64,000 bases of DNA from Oscillospiraceae bacterium (GTDB lineage: Bacteria; Bacillota; Clostridia; Oscillospirales; Ruminococcaceae): positions 62,001-126,000 of the forward strand of contig JAJQGB010000017.1 of NCBI GenBank assembly GCA_021200775.1. The letters are read 5' to 3'. The notes below the pieces were generated by a model, which ran no database searches, was not told where the DNA came from, and saw only the letters and a list, made by a program, of their open reading frames with translations. Of the stretch, positions 1 to 7,758 are shown in pieces. Position numbers and translations under genes: made by a program. Every line of letters starts with the position of its first letter. Position 1 is the first letter of the stretch.

Positions 1-1
1 G

Positions 2-733
2 GCATACATGTTCGGTCTTCCGTATGAGGACTACAAGAACTATCAGGTGAGAAAGTACGGCTTCCACGGCACTTCTCACAGATTCGTAACAAAGAGTCTT
101 GCCGATGCTATGGGCAAGCCCTTGTCGGAACTTAAAATAGTTTCCTGCCACTTAGGCAACGGCTCTTCAATCACCGCTGTTGACGGCGGCAAGTCGGTTG
201 ACACCACCATGGGCTTCACTCCTTTGGACGGCGTTCTTATGGGAACAAGATGCGGAAGCGTCGACCCGTCGGCTGTCACCTATGTCATGGAGAAGCACGG
301 CTTCTCGGCTCACGAGATGAGCGAGTATATGAACAAGAAGTCCGGATTCCTCGGCATGAGCGGAGTAGGTTCGGATAACAGAGAAGTCTGCGCAGCTGCC
401 GCAGAGGGCAACGAAAGAGCTCAGATTACCCTTGATATTCTTACGTATCAGATTAAGAAGTACATCGGCGGATATGCCGCCGCTATGAATGGTCTCGACG
501 CAATTCTCTTTACCGGCGGTATCGGCGAGAATTCTTCTGAAGTAAGAGGCGCAGTCTGCAAGGACATGAGCTTCATGGGAATCGAGATTGACGAAGAGCT
601 CAATAATTCCACTCGTGGCAAGCTCGTGAAGATTTCTACAGAGAACTCGAAAGTAGAGGTCTGGATAGTTCCCACCAACGAGGAGCTCCTCATCGCCCGT
701 GACACTCTTGCAGTAGTTGAGGCAAACAAGTAA
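2..733 (+). CDS. ackA: Acetate kinase, C-terminal part (5' end outside window)
   Basis: This is the C-terminal ~243 residues of acetate kinase, which interconverts acetyl phosphate plus ADP with acetate plus ATP in the cytoplasm, the ATP-forming step of acetate fermentation. The frame is open from base 2, so the real start lies upstream; the family is about 400 residues. Seen directly: the RKYGFHGTSH motif with the conserved His, CHLGNGSS (phosphate-binding loop), DTTMGFTPLDG and MGTRCGSVDP, FTGGIGENS (adenosine/ATPase-core motif) and the C-terminal PTNEELLIARD. The stop is TAA at 731-733, one base before the next start codon, so the small membrane-protein gene downstream is probably co-transcribed. 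Identification is firm; partner pta is not in the window. Confidence 0.96.
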   Translation, partial: AYMFGLPYEDYKNYQVRKYGFHGTSHRFVTKSLADAMGKPLSELKIVSCHLGNGSSITAVDGGKSVDTTMGFTPLDGVLMGTRCGSVDPSAVTYVMEKHGFSAHEMSEYMNKKSGFLGMSGVGSDNREVCAAAAEGNERAQITLDILTYQIKKYIGGYAAAMNGLDAILFTGGIGENSSEVRGAVCKDMSFMGIEIDEELNNSTRGKLVKISTENSKVEVWIVPTNEELLIARDTLAVVEANK

Positions 734-734
734 T

Positions 735-1028
735 ATGATTTATGAGGGCTTTTTCGTCTGGTTGTACCTGCTGTATTTACTTTTTATGAGCTTCGTCGTC
801 TTCGTCATGTACGGCATCGACAAGCGCCGGGCAAAGAAGGGACAGTGGCGTATCAGCGAAAAGGCTCTTCTCACACTCGGCTTCATCGGAGGAGCCGCCG
901 GCGCACTGCTCGGTATGCATCTCTTCCGGCATAAGACGAGACACTGGTATTTCTGGGCGATAAACATAATAGCGCTCGGTCTGCAATTAGCAGTATTGGT
1001 ATTGGCAGTTGCTCCGCAACTGCGCTGA
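735..1028 (+). CDS. DUF1294 family small membrane protein
   Basis: A 97-residue protein of the DUF1294 family, function unknown. Membrane segments at about residues 5-24, 46-62 and 74-94 flank the family signature: MYGIDKRRAKKGQWRISEKALL, then GGAAGALLGMHLFRHKTRHWYF. I chose the ATG at 735, one base after the ackA stop; a GAGG lies about 13 bases upstream, and an in-frame upstream start at 717 would overlap ackA by 17 bases. The last residues and the TGA stop are encoded inside an outer hairpin (1005-1023) of the repeat that follows, so the natural C-terminus may have been altered by repeat insertion. Confidence 0.85.
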   Translation: MIYEGFFVWLYLLYLLFMSFVVFVMYGIDKRRAKKGQWRISEKALLTLGFIGGAAGALLGMHLFRHKTRHWYFWAINIIALGLQLAVLVLAVAPQLR

Positions 1029-1222
1029 TTTCGCCTTCGGCAAAATCAGCACCCCTCAGTCAGCTGCTTCGCAGCTGCCAGCTCCCCTTGTCAGGGGAGC
1101 CATAATTGCGCTAACCTAAGCCTCCCCTGTCAAGGGGAGGGGGACCGCCGCCGAAGGCGGTGGTGGAGGGGTGCTATTTCCGTCGGAGGCGGAAATAGCG
1201 CAGTTTCCCGTAGGGAAACTGC
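1005..1222. repeat. Hairpin repeat, long form, with satellite hairpins (copy 1)
   Basis: The core at 1052-1171 is the long form of the window's dispersed repeat: cccctcagtcagc, a short hairpin, agctccccttgtcaggggagcc, a spacer, then gcctcccctgtcaaggggag and ggaccgccgccgaaggcggtggtggagggg. It is flanked by extra perfect hairpins: 1005-1023 (8-bp stem), 1024-1050, 1173-1199 (10-bp stem) and 1200-1222 (10-bp stem, 3-base loop). Other copies are near 15.96, 17.60, 22.94, 27.98, 29.84, 32.48 and 41.57 kb. No coding potential. Confidence 0.85.
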
Positions 1223-1265
1223 ATTTGCAGAAGGCTGGATTACTTTCAACAAAGGGGATTTTATC

Positions 1266-2000
1266 ATGTCATACACATTCACACCTTCAAAAGCGGCAGA
1301 AGCCTGCATCGATTGGATTCGTGACTGGTTCTCCCGAAACGGCAAGGACTGCAACGCAGTTTTGGGAATTTCGGGCGGAAAGGACAGCTCGGTCACGGCG
1401 GCGCTTTTAGTCAAGGCGCTTGGAAAAGAGAGAGTAATCGGAGTACTGATGCCTCAGGGCGAGCAGTTCGATATTGGATATTCCCGTGAGCTCTGCGAAA
1501 TCTTGGGTATCAGAAGCATTGAAGTCAACATCGGCGAGACTGTCGAGGCTCTCAAAAAGTCTTTGGGCTTCGAGCCGTCGGTCGCTACACTCACGAACAT
1601 CCCGCCGAGAGTCAGAATGACGGTGCTTTATGCAATCGCACAGAGTAACAACGGCAGAGTCGCAAACACCTGCAACCTGTCGGAGGACTGGGTCGGCTAT
1701 GCGACGCTCTATGGCGACGGAGCAGGCGACTTCGGACCGATTTCTAACTTCACCGTTCAGGAGGTCAAGGCTATCGGAAGATACCTGGGACTCCCTGAAA
1801 AGTTCGTCGAAAAGCCGCCGCTTGACGGTCTTTGCGGCAAGACGGACGAGGACAATTTAGGCTTCACCTACAAGGCTCTCGACGAATATATCCGTGAAGG
1901 GATAGAGCCGGAGCCGGAGATGAAGGCAAAAATCGACCGCCTCAATCGCCTCAATCAGTTCAAGCTAAAGCGCTTCGACACGTTTCTTTATACCGAATAA
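1266..2000 (+). CDS. nadE: NAD synthase, ammonia-dependent type
   Basis: A 244-residue NAD+ synthase that adenylates and amidates nicotinic acid adenine dinucleotide to NAD+ in the cytoplasm, the last step of NAD synthesis. The ATP-pyrophosphatase P-loop SGGKDSS is at residues 36-42; ANTCNLSEDWVGYATLYGDGAGD is the substrate-binding stretch and KPPLDGLCGKTDEDNLGFTY carries conserved lid residues. There is no N-terminal nitrilase/glutaminase domain, so it should use free ammonia. The ATG at 1266 follows an AAAGGGG ribosome binding site. The gene stands alone between a repeat and a strong terminator (2007-2036), and faces the ABC transporter operon tail to tail. Confidence 0.93.
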   Translation: MSYTFTPSKAAEACIDWIRDWFSRNGKDCNAVLGISGGKDSSVTAALLVKALGKERVIGVLMPQGEQFDIGYSRELCEILGIRSIEVNIGETVEALKKSLGFEPSVATLTNIPPRVRMTVLYAIAQSNNGRVANTCNLSEDWVGYATLYGDGAGDFGPISNFTVQEVKAIGRYLGLPEKFVEKPPLDGLCGKTDEDNLGFTYKALDEYIREGIEPEPEMKAKIDRLNRLNQFKLKRFDTFLYTE

Positions 2001-2006
2001 AAAACG

Positions 2007-2036
2007 CCGGCAGAGAATCCACTCTGCCGGTTTTTC
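2007..2036. terminator. Bidirectional intrinsic terminator between nadE and the ABC operon
   Basis: A 9-bp GC-rich stem (CCGGCAGAG 2007-2015, CTCTGCCGG 2022-2030) with a 6-base loop. It is followed by TTTTT on the plus strand, and by CGTTTTTT on the minus strand, so it can end both converging transcripts. Confidence 0.92.
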
Positions 2037-2048
2037 TTATGCCCGAAA

Positions 2049-2717
2049 TCAGTCTATAACGACTCCGTCTTCAATTTTGATAACCACGTCCGCCTTCGCC
2101 GCAATCTCCGGGTCGTGTGTTACCATAATCAAGGTCTGCCCGAACTGCTGGGCGCAGTCCCGAAGAAGCTGAATCGTCGTCTCGCCGTTCTTCTTGTCAA
2201 GGTTACCTGTCGGCTCGTCGGCAAATATCAGCTGAGGCTTCGCAAGGACAGACCTCGCAATCGCAACTCTCTGCTGTTCGCCGCCCGAAAGCTCTGTCGG
2301 ATACTTCTTCAGCTTGTCGTCGATTCCCAGAAGCTCCGTCACATTCTGCAAGAACTCCGGATCTGGCTTCTTATTGTCGAGCTTCATCGGCATGCAGATG
2401 TTTGTAAGCACCGTGTACTCGTCCAAGAGATTGAACTGCTGAAAAACGAATCCCATATGCCTTCTTCTGAACTCCGCCATTTTGGCGTCTGGATAGGAAT
2501 ATAAATCTTCATCGCCGAGATAGATATTGCCGGATGTCGGCTCATCGAGACCGCCCAAGATGTGCAGAAGTGTCGACTTTCCCGAGCCGCTCCTGCCGAT
2601 GATGGTGTAGAAAAGTCCTTCCTCGAACTCGGCGCTGACGCCGTTAAGTGCGTGAGTCTCGCCGGATTCGGCTTTGTAGGTTTTGTAGATGTCTTTTGCT
2701 TTTAATACTGTACTCAT
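2049..2717 (-). CDS. ABC transporter ATP-binding protein, MacB/LolD type
   Basis: A 222-residue ATPase of the MacB/LolD/FtsE-like class that powers FtsX-type permeases. Walker A GRSGSGKST is at residues 41-49; the Q-loop region reads FVFQQFNLLDEYTV; the signature is LSGGEQQRVAIAR; Walker B is LIFADEPTGNLD; the H-loop is VTHDPEIA. It is the last gene of a five-gene operon whose four preceding genes all encode large permeases, and no other ATPase is present, so it presumably serves all four. Start ATG at 2717 follows GGAGATAAAATT. Family members export lipids, peptides or lipoproteins, or act as mechanotransmitters; the substrate cannot be told from sequence. Confidence 0.93.
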   Translation of the reverse strand: MSTVLKAKDIYKTYKAESGETHALNGVSAEFEEGLFYTIIGRSGSGKSTLLHILGGLDEPTSGNIYLGDEDLYSYPDAKMAEFRRRHMGFVFQQFNLLDEYTVLTNICMPMKLDNKKPDPEFLQNVTELLGIDDKLKKYPTELSGGEQQRVAIARSVLAKPQLIFADEPTGNLDKKNGETTIQLLRDCAQQFGQTLIMVTHDPEIAAKADVVIKIEDGVVID

Positions 2718-2730
2718 AATTTTATCTCCT

Positions 2731-5331
2731 TTACCTGTCTTCTCTTAACATTTCCATGATTGTGTACTTATTTATACTCAGCTTCGAGCCGAAGCAGATT
2801 GCGAATGTAATCAGGAACACTATAATCAGTATACCAATTAATACCGGAGCTGTCAAGCCATAACTTGCCAAAGTCGTGAACATAGTTCCAAGCACTGCAA
2901 TCGGGCTTGAACCATCGACAATAACCGAGATATTCATAACGAGATAGTAGCATAGATAGCTCACCACCGCCACAGCTATTGAAATAACGCTTCTTATGAC
3001 TGCACGCCTTGCAAGCTCGATATTCCGTTGCCGCTTCGACATTCCGATTGCTTGCAAGATGCCATACCGCCGCTTTTCACTATCGGTCTCAAGCCTCAAA
3101 GTGCTCACAAGAATCAGAAGCACAACAATCGCTATGCAAGCACCACTGATTATAGTCATAATCAGCGACTGCTGGTAAATCAGAGCGTTGGAGTAGTTGA
3201 TTTCACGGAGGTTAGACAGCTCGAAATAGTTTTCGTTAAGTCCCACTACGTTTGTAAAGTAAATCTGATTTATAATATTTGTCATTGCCGCATCTGCCGA
3301 AAGGTCGCCGGCGTTCATGTCGGCAAAGATATAAGCCTCCTGATAGCCAACTTCTTGCTGACCTCTGAAGAAACGCCAGTTGTCAGTCCACCATTTGGTG
3401 TTTTCGGGAATCTGATTGACAAGGTTCTGAATCACTGAATTTGAGCAGATTACGTAGTAATCGAGGGTTTCGAGTGTAAACTTATATTCTCCCAAGCGGT
3501 CGGTTTCTAACTGAGAAACGAGAGTATGCTCTCTGTCAATAATCTGTAGTGAGTCTATGTCTACAGTGACAGTTGCCAATTCAGAGTTCAAAAGGGTGTC
3601 GGGCTCGTACATCTCTAGCATACTGCGGTCAACAAATTCATATTCATAGGCGACAGATAGCGTTATATCCGAATAGTCGAATGTTGAGTTGTTTGCAATA
3701 TAGCTTGTAGACACAACCTGAACTATGACACTTTCGCCGTTCTCGAATGCTTCTCTGTCGACTCCCTTTGTGTCGACATACTTCTTGATGTCATCCCATT
3801 CCATAGCGATTACTCTGCCGTCAATGTCAATTACACTGCTGTCATCCGTAGAGGTTACAACAGCATCAAAGCTGTTGAAGCCGACAAAGTCTGAGATGCC
3901 CGGAGCGGATAGAATCAGGTCTTCATAGTCGGATGTATTCGCTAATTGGTTGACAGGGATTCCGTCCTGCTGACAGATGTAGTAGGACCAGCGAGAAGAC
4001 CAGTAGCTATATTCGCTTGCAGGTTCGGCTATATTGACCGTGGTGAAGACCGCCGAGACGCATAAGAGAGTTGCCATGAGCAGGATTAATACTCGTCTGA
4101 AGCCGACAACGACTTTGTTCTTGCTTCTCTCCATACCCATTCTGCCGGTTAAGGGCGTTGCAAGAGCGACTTGGAAGGTAATCATTCTGACTGCCAGAAT
4201 TCCGACTATCCAGAGGGCAAGTGCCATCATGAGATAGTTCCACGGGATACTTACCGCCACGTCAACCGAGCCGGAATATACACTGACATTGAGCAGGAGC
4301 CTTATGCCTAAGAATCCGAGAAGTATTCCCAATATTATTGCCGGGATTGCAAGCATGAGCGTCTCAATCAATATGAGAAGCCGAAGCTGACCCTTGGTGC
4401 CGCCGATGCTTCTGAATCGGACAATGCGCTTTACTTCCACCTGCATTTGCAAGATGTAAATCATCACGACCGCAAGAATCGTAATCGCAAGAATCAATGC
4501 CAGATAAACCATATTGGTCTGCGCCGCTTCGGTCTCCATATCGACAACCGGATTTATTGAGACAGTTCGGAATGAAGAACCCTCACGGACGCTGTAAAGA
4601 TATCTGTTCACATCGCTTTCAACAGAGCTCTCCTTGCCGGATTTGACGGTGAAGAAATAGGTTGTGTCGTGGGTGTAAACAATATACTCGCTGTTCCGAA
4701 GCCGGAGCTCTGCTTCGGCAACGATATCCGCCATCGCTTCCTCTGATATGATTGCGGTGTTCAGCGTCGAGTCAACAGTCCATAGACCGGTGTATTCGCT
4801 GACAGCGCCAACAATTCTGAAGGTTCTTTCAATGGTGACACCTTGTGTCTCATCTTCGTTATAGAACGCAAATTGCAGAGTGATTGAAGAGCCGACGTTG
4901 TAGCTGATTTCGGAAAGGGTTGCCGACTCAATCGCTATCTCGTCAACATCGTTCGGCATATGCCCACTTTCAAGCCTGATGCCCATGTCGACAAGGCTTT
5001 CGTCGACGGTGCCTGTTTTGAGTGAACCCTGCGAAAATCCGCCGACTATGACCGAAGCCGAGCCATAGTTTACGCTCGTCCCGACATCTTTGACCCAATC
5101 TTCGCCTTCGAGATACTCCAAATCGCCGTCGACGCCATCGGTAATTGCTCCATACCAGTAACCATATGTATCAAGCCGGAGCTGTGAGTTGGTCTCGGCA
5201 ATGCTGGTGGTGTAGCTGAGGAGTATTATCGCAAAAGTGAACGATACAAGCAGGACGAAGAAAATCAGGAGGGATTGCCTTCGTCTGCGTCTGACGCCTT
5301 GAAATGCCAGCCCGAAAATAGTCTTGAACAT
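2731..5331 (-). CDS. FtsX/MacB-type ABC permease 1 of 4 (866 aa)
   Basis: An 866-residue permease of the FtsX/MacB superfamily. The N-terminus MFKTIFGLAFQGVRRRRRQS leads into a first membrane helix (about residues 20-42), followed by a large extracellular (MacB_PCD-like) domain and a cluster of three membrane helices near residues 275-395. A second extracellular domain and a terminal membrane cluster follow, ending in the family-like SINKYTIMEMLREDR. The FtsX signature is duplicated: VEVKRIVRFRSIGGTKGQLR and TDSEKRRYGILQAIGMSKRQR, both of the RxxGxxxxQ coupling-helix type. It is closely similar to permease 4 (10214-12844) and shares its gene start and ribosome-binding context. It is translated immediately before the ATPase (13-base gap). 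Substrate unknown. Confidence 0.9.
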   Translation of the reverse strand: MFKTIFGLAFQGVRRRRRQSLLIFFVLLVSFTFAIILLSYTTSIAETNSQLRLDTYGYWYGAITDGVDGDLEYLEGEDWVKDVGTSVNYGSASVIVGGFSQGSLKTGTVDESLVDMGIRLESGHMPNDVDEIAIESATLSEISYNVGSSITLQFAFYNEDETQGVTIERTFRIVGAVSEYTGLWTVDSTLNTAIISEEAMADIVAEAELRLRNSEYIVYTHDTTYFFTVKSGKESSVESDVNRYLYSVREGSSFRTVSINPVVDMETEAAQTNMVYLALILAITILAVVMIYILQMQVEVKRIVRFRSIGGTKGQLRLLILIETLMLAIPAIILGILLGFLGIRLLLNVSVYSGSVDVAVSIPWNYLMMALALWIVGILAVRMITFQVALATPLTGRMGMERSKNKVVVGFRRVLILLMATLLCVSAVFTTVNIAEPASEYSYWSSRWSYYICQQDGIPVNQLANTSDYEDLILSAPGISDFVGFNSFDAVVTSTDDSSVIDIDGRVIAMEWDDIKKYVDTKGVDREAFENGESVIVQVVSTSYIANNSTFDYSDITLSVAYEYEFVDRSMLEMYEPDTLLNSELATVTVDIDSLQIIDREHTLVSQLETDRLGEYKFTLETLDYYVICSNSVIQNLVNQIPENTKWWTDNWRFFRGQQEVGYQEAYIFADMNAGDLSADAAMTNIINQIYFTNVVGLNENYFELSNLREINYSNALIYQQSLIMTIISGACIAIVVLLILVSTLRLETDSEKRRYGILQAIGMSKRQRNIELARRAVIRSVISIAVAVVSYLCYYLVMNISVIVDGSSPIAVLGTMFTTLASYGLTAPVLIGILIIVFLITFAICFGSKLSINKYTIMEMLREDR

Positions 5332-5335
5332 AAAA

Positions 5336-7732
5336 TCACCTGTCTTCTCTTAACATTTCCATCAGCGTATATTTATTGAGCCCGAGCTTTGAGACGTAGC
5401 ATATCATAAACACCACGGCGAAGGCGGCGAGGTTTACGAAGACTATTGTGGCAGGGGATGAAAGCAGGATTATATTGTCCATATAGCTCTTTATTATGCT
5501 TCCGACCGTGGCACCGGCTTTAATAGAGCTCCAGTAGCTGACTATAAGCCTCGATATGAACACTACCCAGCCGATTGCGAGGGCGGCAAGCGAACGGGTG
5601 AGGGCTGTGCCTGCGAGTCTCAGATTTCTCTGCCGCTTCGACATTCCGATGGCTTGCAAAACTCCATAGCGTTTCTTCTCACGCTCGGTTTCAAGGCGGA
5701 TTGTGCTCGAAAGGATGATGAGTGTTACTATCCCGATTGCCGCACCGGCGACGAACAGGAGAATCAAGGTCTGGCTGAATGACTGAAGCTGTGCCGAGTA
5801 TTTCTCACGGTAGTTGGATATGCCCCATCCATGCGAATGAACATAGCTTGAAATCGCCGTATCGGTTGAAAGATATGTGGCGTTAGAATCTGCAAAGGCA
5901 TATGCGTTTTTGAAGACCGCAGTATCTCCACTCTTAAAAACGTCGTTGTAGTATGACACTGAGCCACCACTCGGCAGTGCATCAATCAGCTTCTGCAAAA
6001 ATGCTTTCGAGCAGACGACGTCGTATGTACTGAACATAAAGCCGTAGTTATAACCAATGCCGTTCAGAACCTTGTATTCATTTATAGCTCCGATTGTCGT
6101 ATCGACATTAACGCCAGAAACGGTCACGGTCATGCTTTCTCCTGAAGTGGGAACTGCGGAGGTAGTGTCTGTGCTGGGGATTACAATCATCACGCAGTCG
6201 CCGTTGTGGAAGGCTTCGAGGTCTACCTTTGAAAAGTCAAAAGCCCCGTCCCAGCCGTCCGTCTCGTCAACGACATAGAAAACGGCGTTGGATCTTTCTA
6301 TATCTCCGACGCTAATATCCGCATATATCCTTGAATAGCCCCAAGCGTCAGAGATTCCGGGGATTTCGGCAATCTCGTCGAGCTCTTCATCGGAAATTGA
6401 AAATTCGGATGTGCTGATAAAATATGACGGGCTTGTAACTCTCAGCCGGTATGCAACAACGGTCGGCAGGGCAGTCAGGACAGTGTAAATAACCACTGTG
6501 CAGAAGACCGCCGACAAAACGATAATCGTAGATTTCTGAAGCCTCCGGGAGTTTCTTGCTTTCTTAACCTGCATCCCCATTCTTCCGGTCAGAGGAGTGA
6601 AGAGTGCCACCTGAACGGTGAGAAGTCTCACAACCAAGATTCCCACAATCCACATAACGAACATGCCGGCAAGCACGCCCATAGGAATATTCACAATTAC
6701 GTCAACCGAACCGGCGTAGACGCTGAACCGAAGCAGTGCCCAGAGCCCTGCCGCTCCGCCTGCCATTCCGATAATGATTGACGGTACAGAGACGATAAGG
6801 GTTTCAAGTATCACAAGTAATAGTGCCTGCCCTTTGGTAGCACCAAGGCTACGAAGCCTCACAATTTTTCTTATTTCCGACTGCATCTGGAGTATGTAGA
6901 CGATAACGACTGCCAAAAGCGAGACGGCGAATATCATCACTACATAGACTGTGTTGACAGTGGAATCAGAGGCGTTGTCAAGGTATGCCGAATTGACTGT
7001 GATAGTGCCCTTTGAAACGGTGAAGAGATAGTAATTAATCTCGCTCTGTGCGGTGGATGTCGAGCCCGATTTCACAGAGAAGTAGCAGGAAGTCACGGGC
7101 TCATCAAGCTCATATCCGTAAGCCGAAGCCATTTTTAATGCGGTATCATAGATATCTTCGGCGTCCTCTTCCGTAATAATTGCGCCGTTAAGTGTGGAAG
7201 CGCTCGACCAAGTGTCGCTGTATTCAGAGATAACGCCACAGAGGGTATATGTTCTGACGACGAAAACTGTCTCATCTCCGGCAGAAAGCGAAACCGTCAA
7301 AGTGATGTCCTGTCCCAATGTGTACCCATACCCAAGGGAGCTCAGTGTGTCCGCCTCGATTGCAATCTCTCCGGCTTTTTCTGGGAGATGTCCCGAATTC
7401 ATCGACACGCCAAAGCTCGCAAAATTATCGTCAATAGTGCCTATACCGGTGTTCCCGGCTGTGCCGTAGCAGGTGGTTAAGCCATAGCTTTCAAGCCAGT
7501 CGGTCGATTCGAGATATCGGGTATCATCGCTGTCTGCATTCGCAAAGCCTCCGTACCAACTGCCATATGTCGAGAAGCGATAGTTTGAATTGGTCGCAAC
7601 GATGCTCTCGGAGTAGCTTATCGTCATAACCGCAAACGCAAGCGAAATAATCAGCACCGCCGCAATCAGCAGTGTCTGCGACTTCTTTCTGCGGATGCCT
7701 TCAAATGCCAGCCCGAAAATAGTTTTAAACAT
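5336..7732 (-). CDS. FtsX/MacB-type ABC permease 2 of 4 (798 aa)
   Basis: A 798-residue paralog of its three neighbours with the same plan: leader MFKTIFGLAFEGIRRKKSQT, one N-terminal membrane helix, extracellular domain, central three-helix FtsX bundle with IRKIVRLRSLGATKGQ, a second extracellular domain, and a C-terminal FtsX bundle with EREKKRYGVLQAIGMSKRQR ending LNKYTLMEMLREDR. It is most like permease 3. The ATG at 7732 is preceded by GACAGGTGATTTT, the same ribosome-binding stretch found before permeases 1 and 3, which indicates duplication of gene plus leader. It lies 4 bases from permease 1, so translation is probably coupled. The extracellular domains diverge more than the membrane parts, suggesting different ligands or partners (inference). 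Confidence 0.9.
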   Translation of the reverse strand: MFKTIFGLAFEGIRRKKSQTLLIAAVLIISLAFAVMTISYSESIVATNSNYRFSTYGSWYGGFANADSDDTRYLESTDWLESYGLTTCYGTAGNTGIGTIDDNFASFGVSMNSGHLPEKAGEIAIEADTLSSLGYGYTLGQDITLTVSLSAGDETVFVVRTYTLCGVISEYSDTWSSASTLNGAIITEEDAEDIYDTALKMASAYGYELDEPVTSCYFSVKSGSTSTAQSEINYYLFTVSKGTITVNSAYLDNASDSTVNTVYVVMIFAVSLLAVVIVYILQMQSEIRKIVRLRSLGATKGQALLLVILETLIVSVPSIIIGMAGGAAGLWALLRFSVYAGSVDVIVNIPMGVLAGMFVMWIVGILVVRLLTVQVALFTPLTGRMGMQVKKARNSRRLQKSTIIVLSAVFCTVVIYTVLTALPTVVAYRLRVTSPSYFISTSEFSISDEELDEIAEIPGISDAWGYSRIYADISVGDIERSNAVFYVVDETDGWDGAFDFSKVDLEAFHNGDCVMIVIPSTDTTSAVPTSGESMTVTVSGVNVDTTIGAINEYKVLNGIGYNYGFMFSTYDVVCSKAFLQKLIDALPSGGSVSYYNDVFKSGDTAVFKNAYAFADSNATYLSTDTAISSYVHSHGWGISNYREKYSAQLQSFSQTLILLFVAGAAIGIVTLIILSSTIRLETEREKKRYGVLQAIGMSKRQRNLRLAGTALTRSLAALAIGWVVFISRLIVSYWSSIKAGATVGSIIKSYMDNIILLSSPATIVFVNLAAFAVVFMICYVSKLGLNKYTLMEMLREDR

Positions 7733-7758
7733 AAAATCACCTGTCCTTTCGGCAATGC

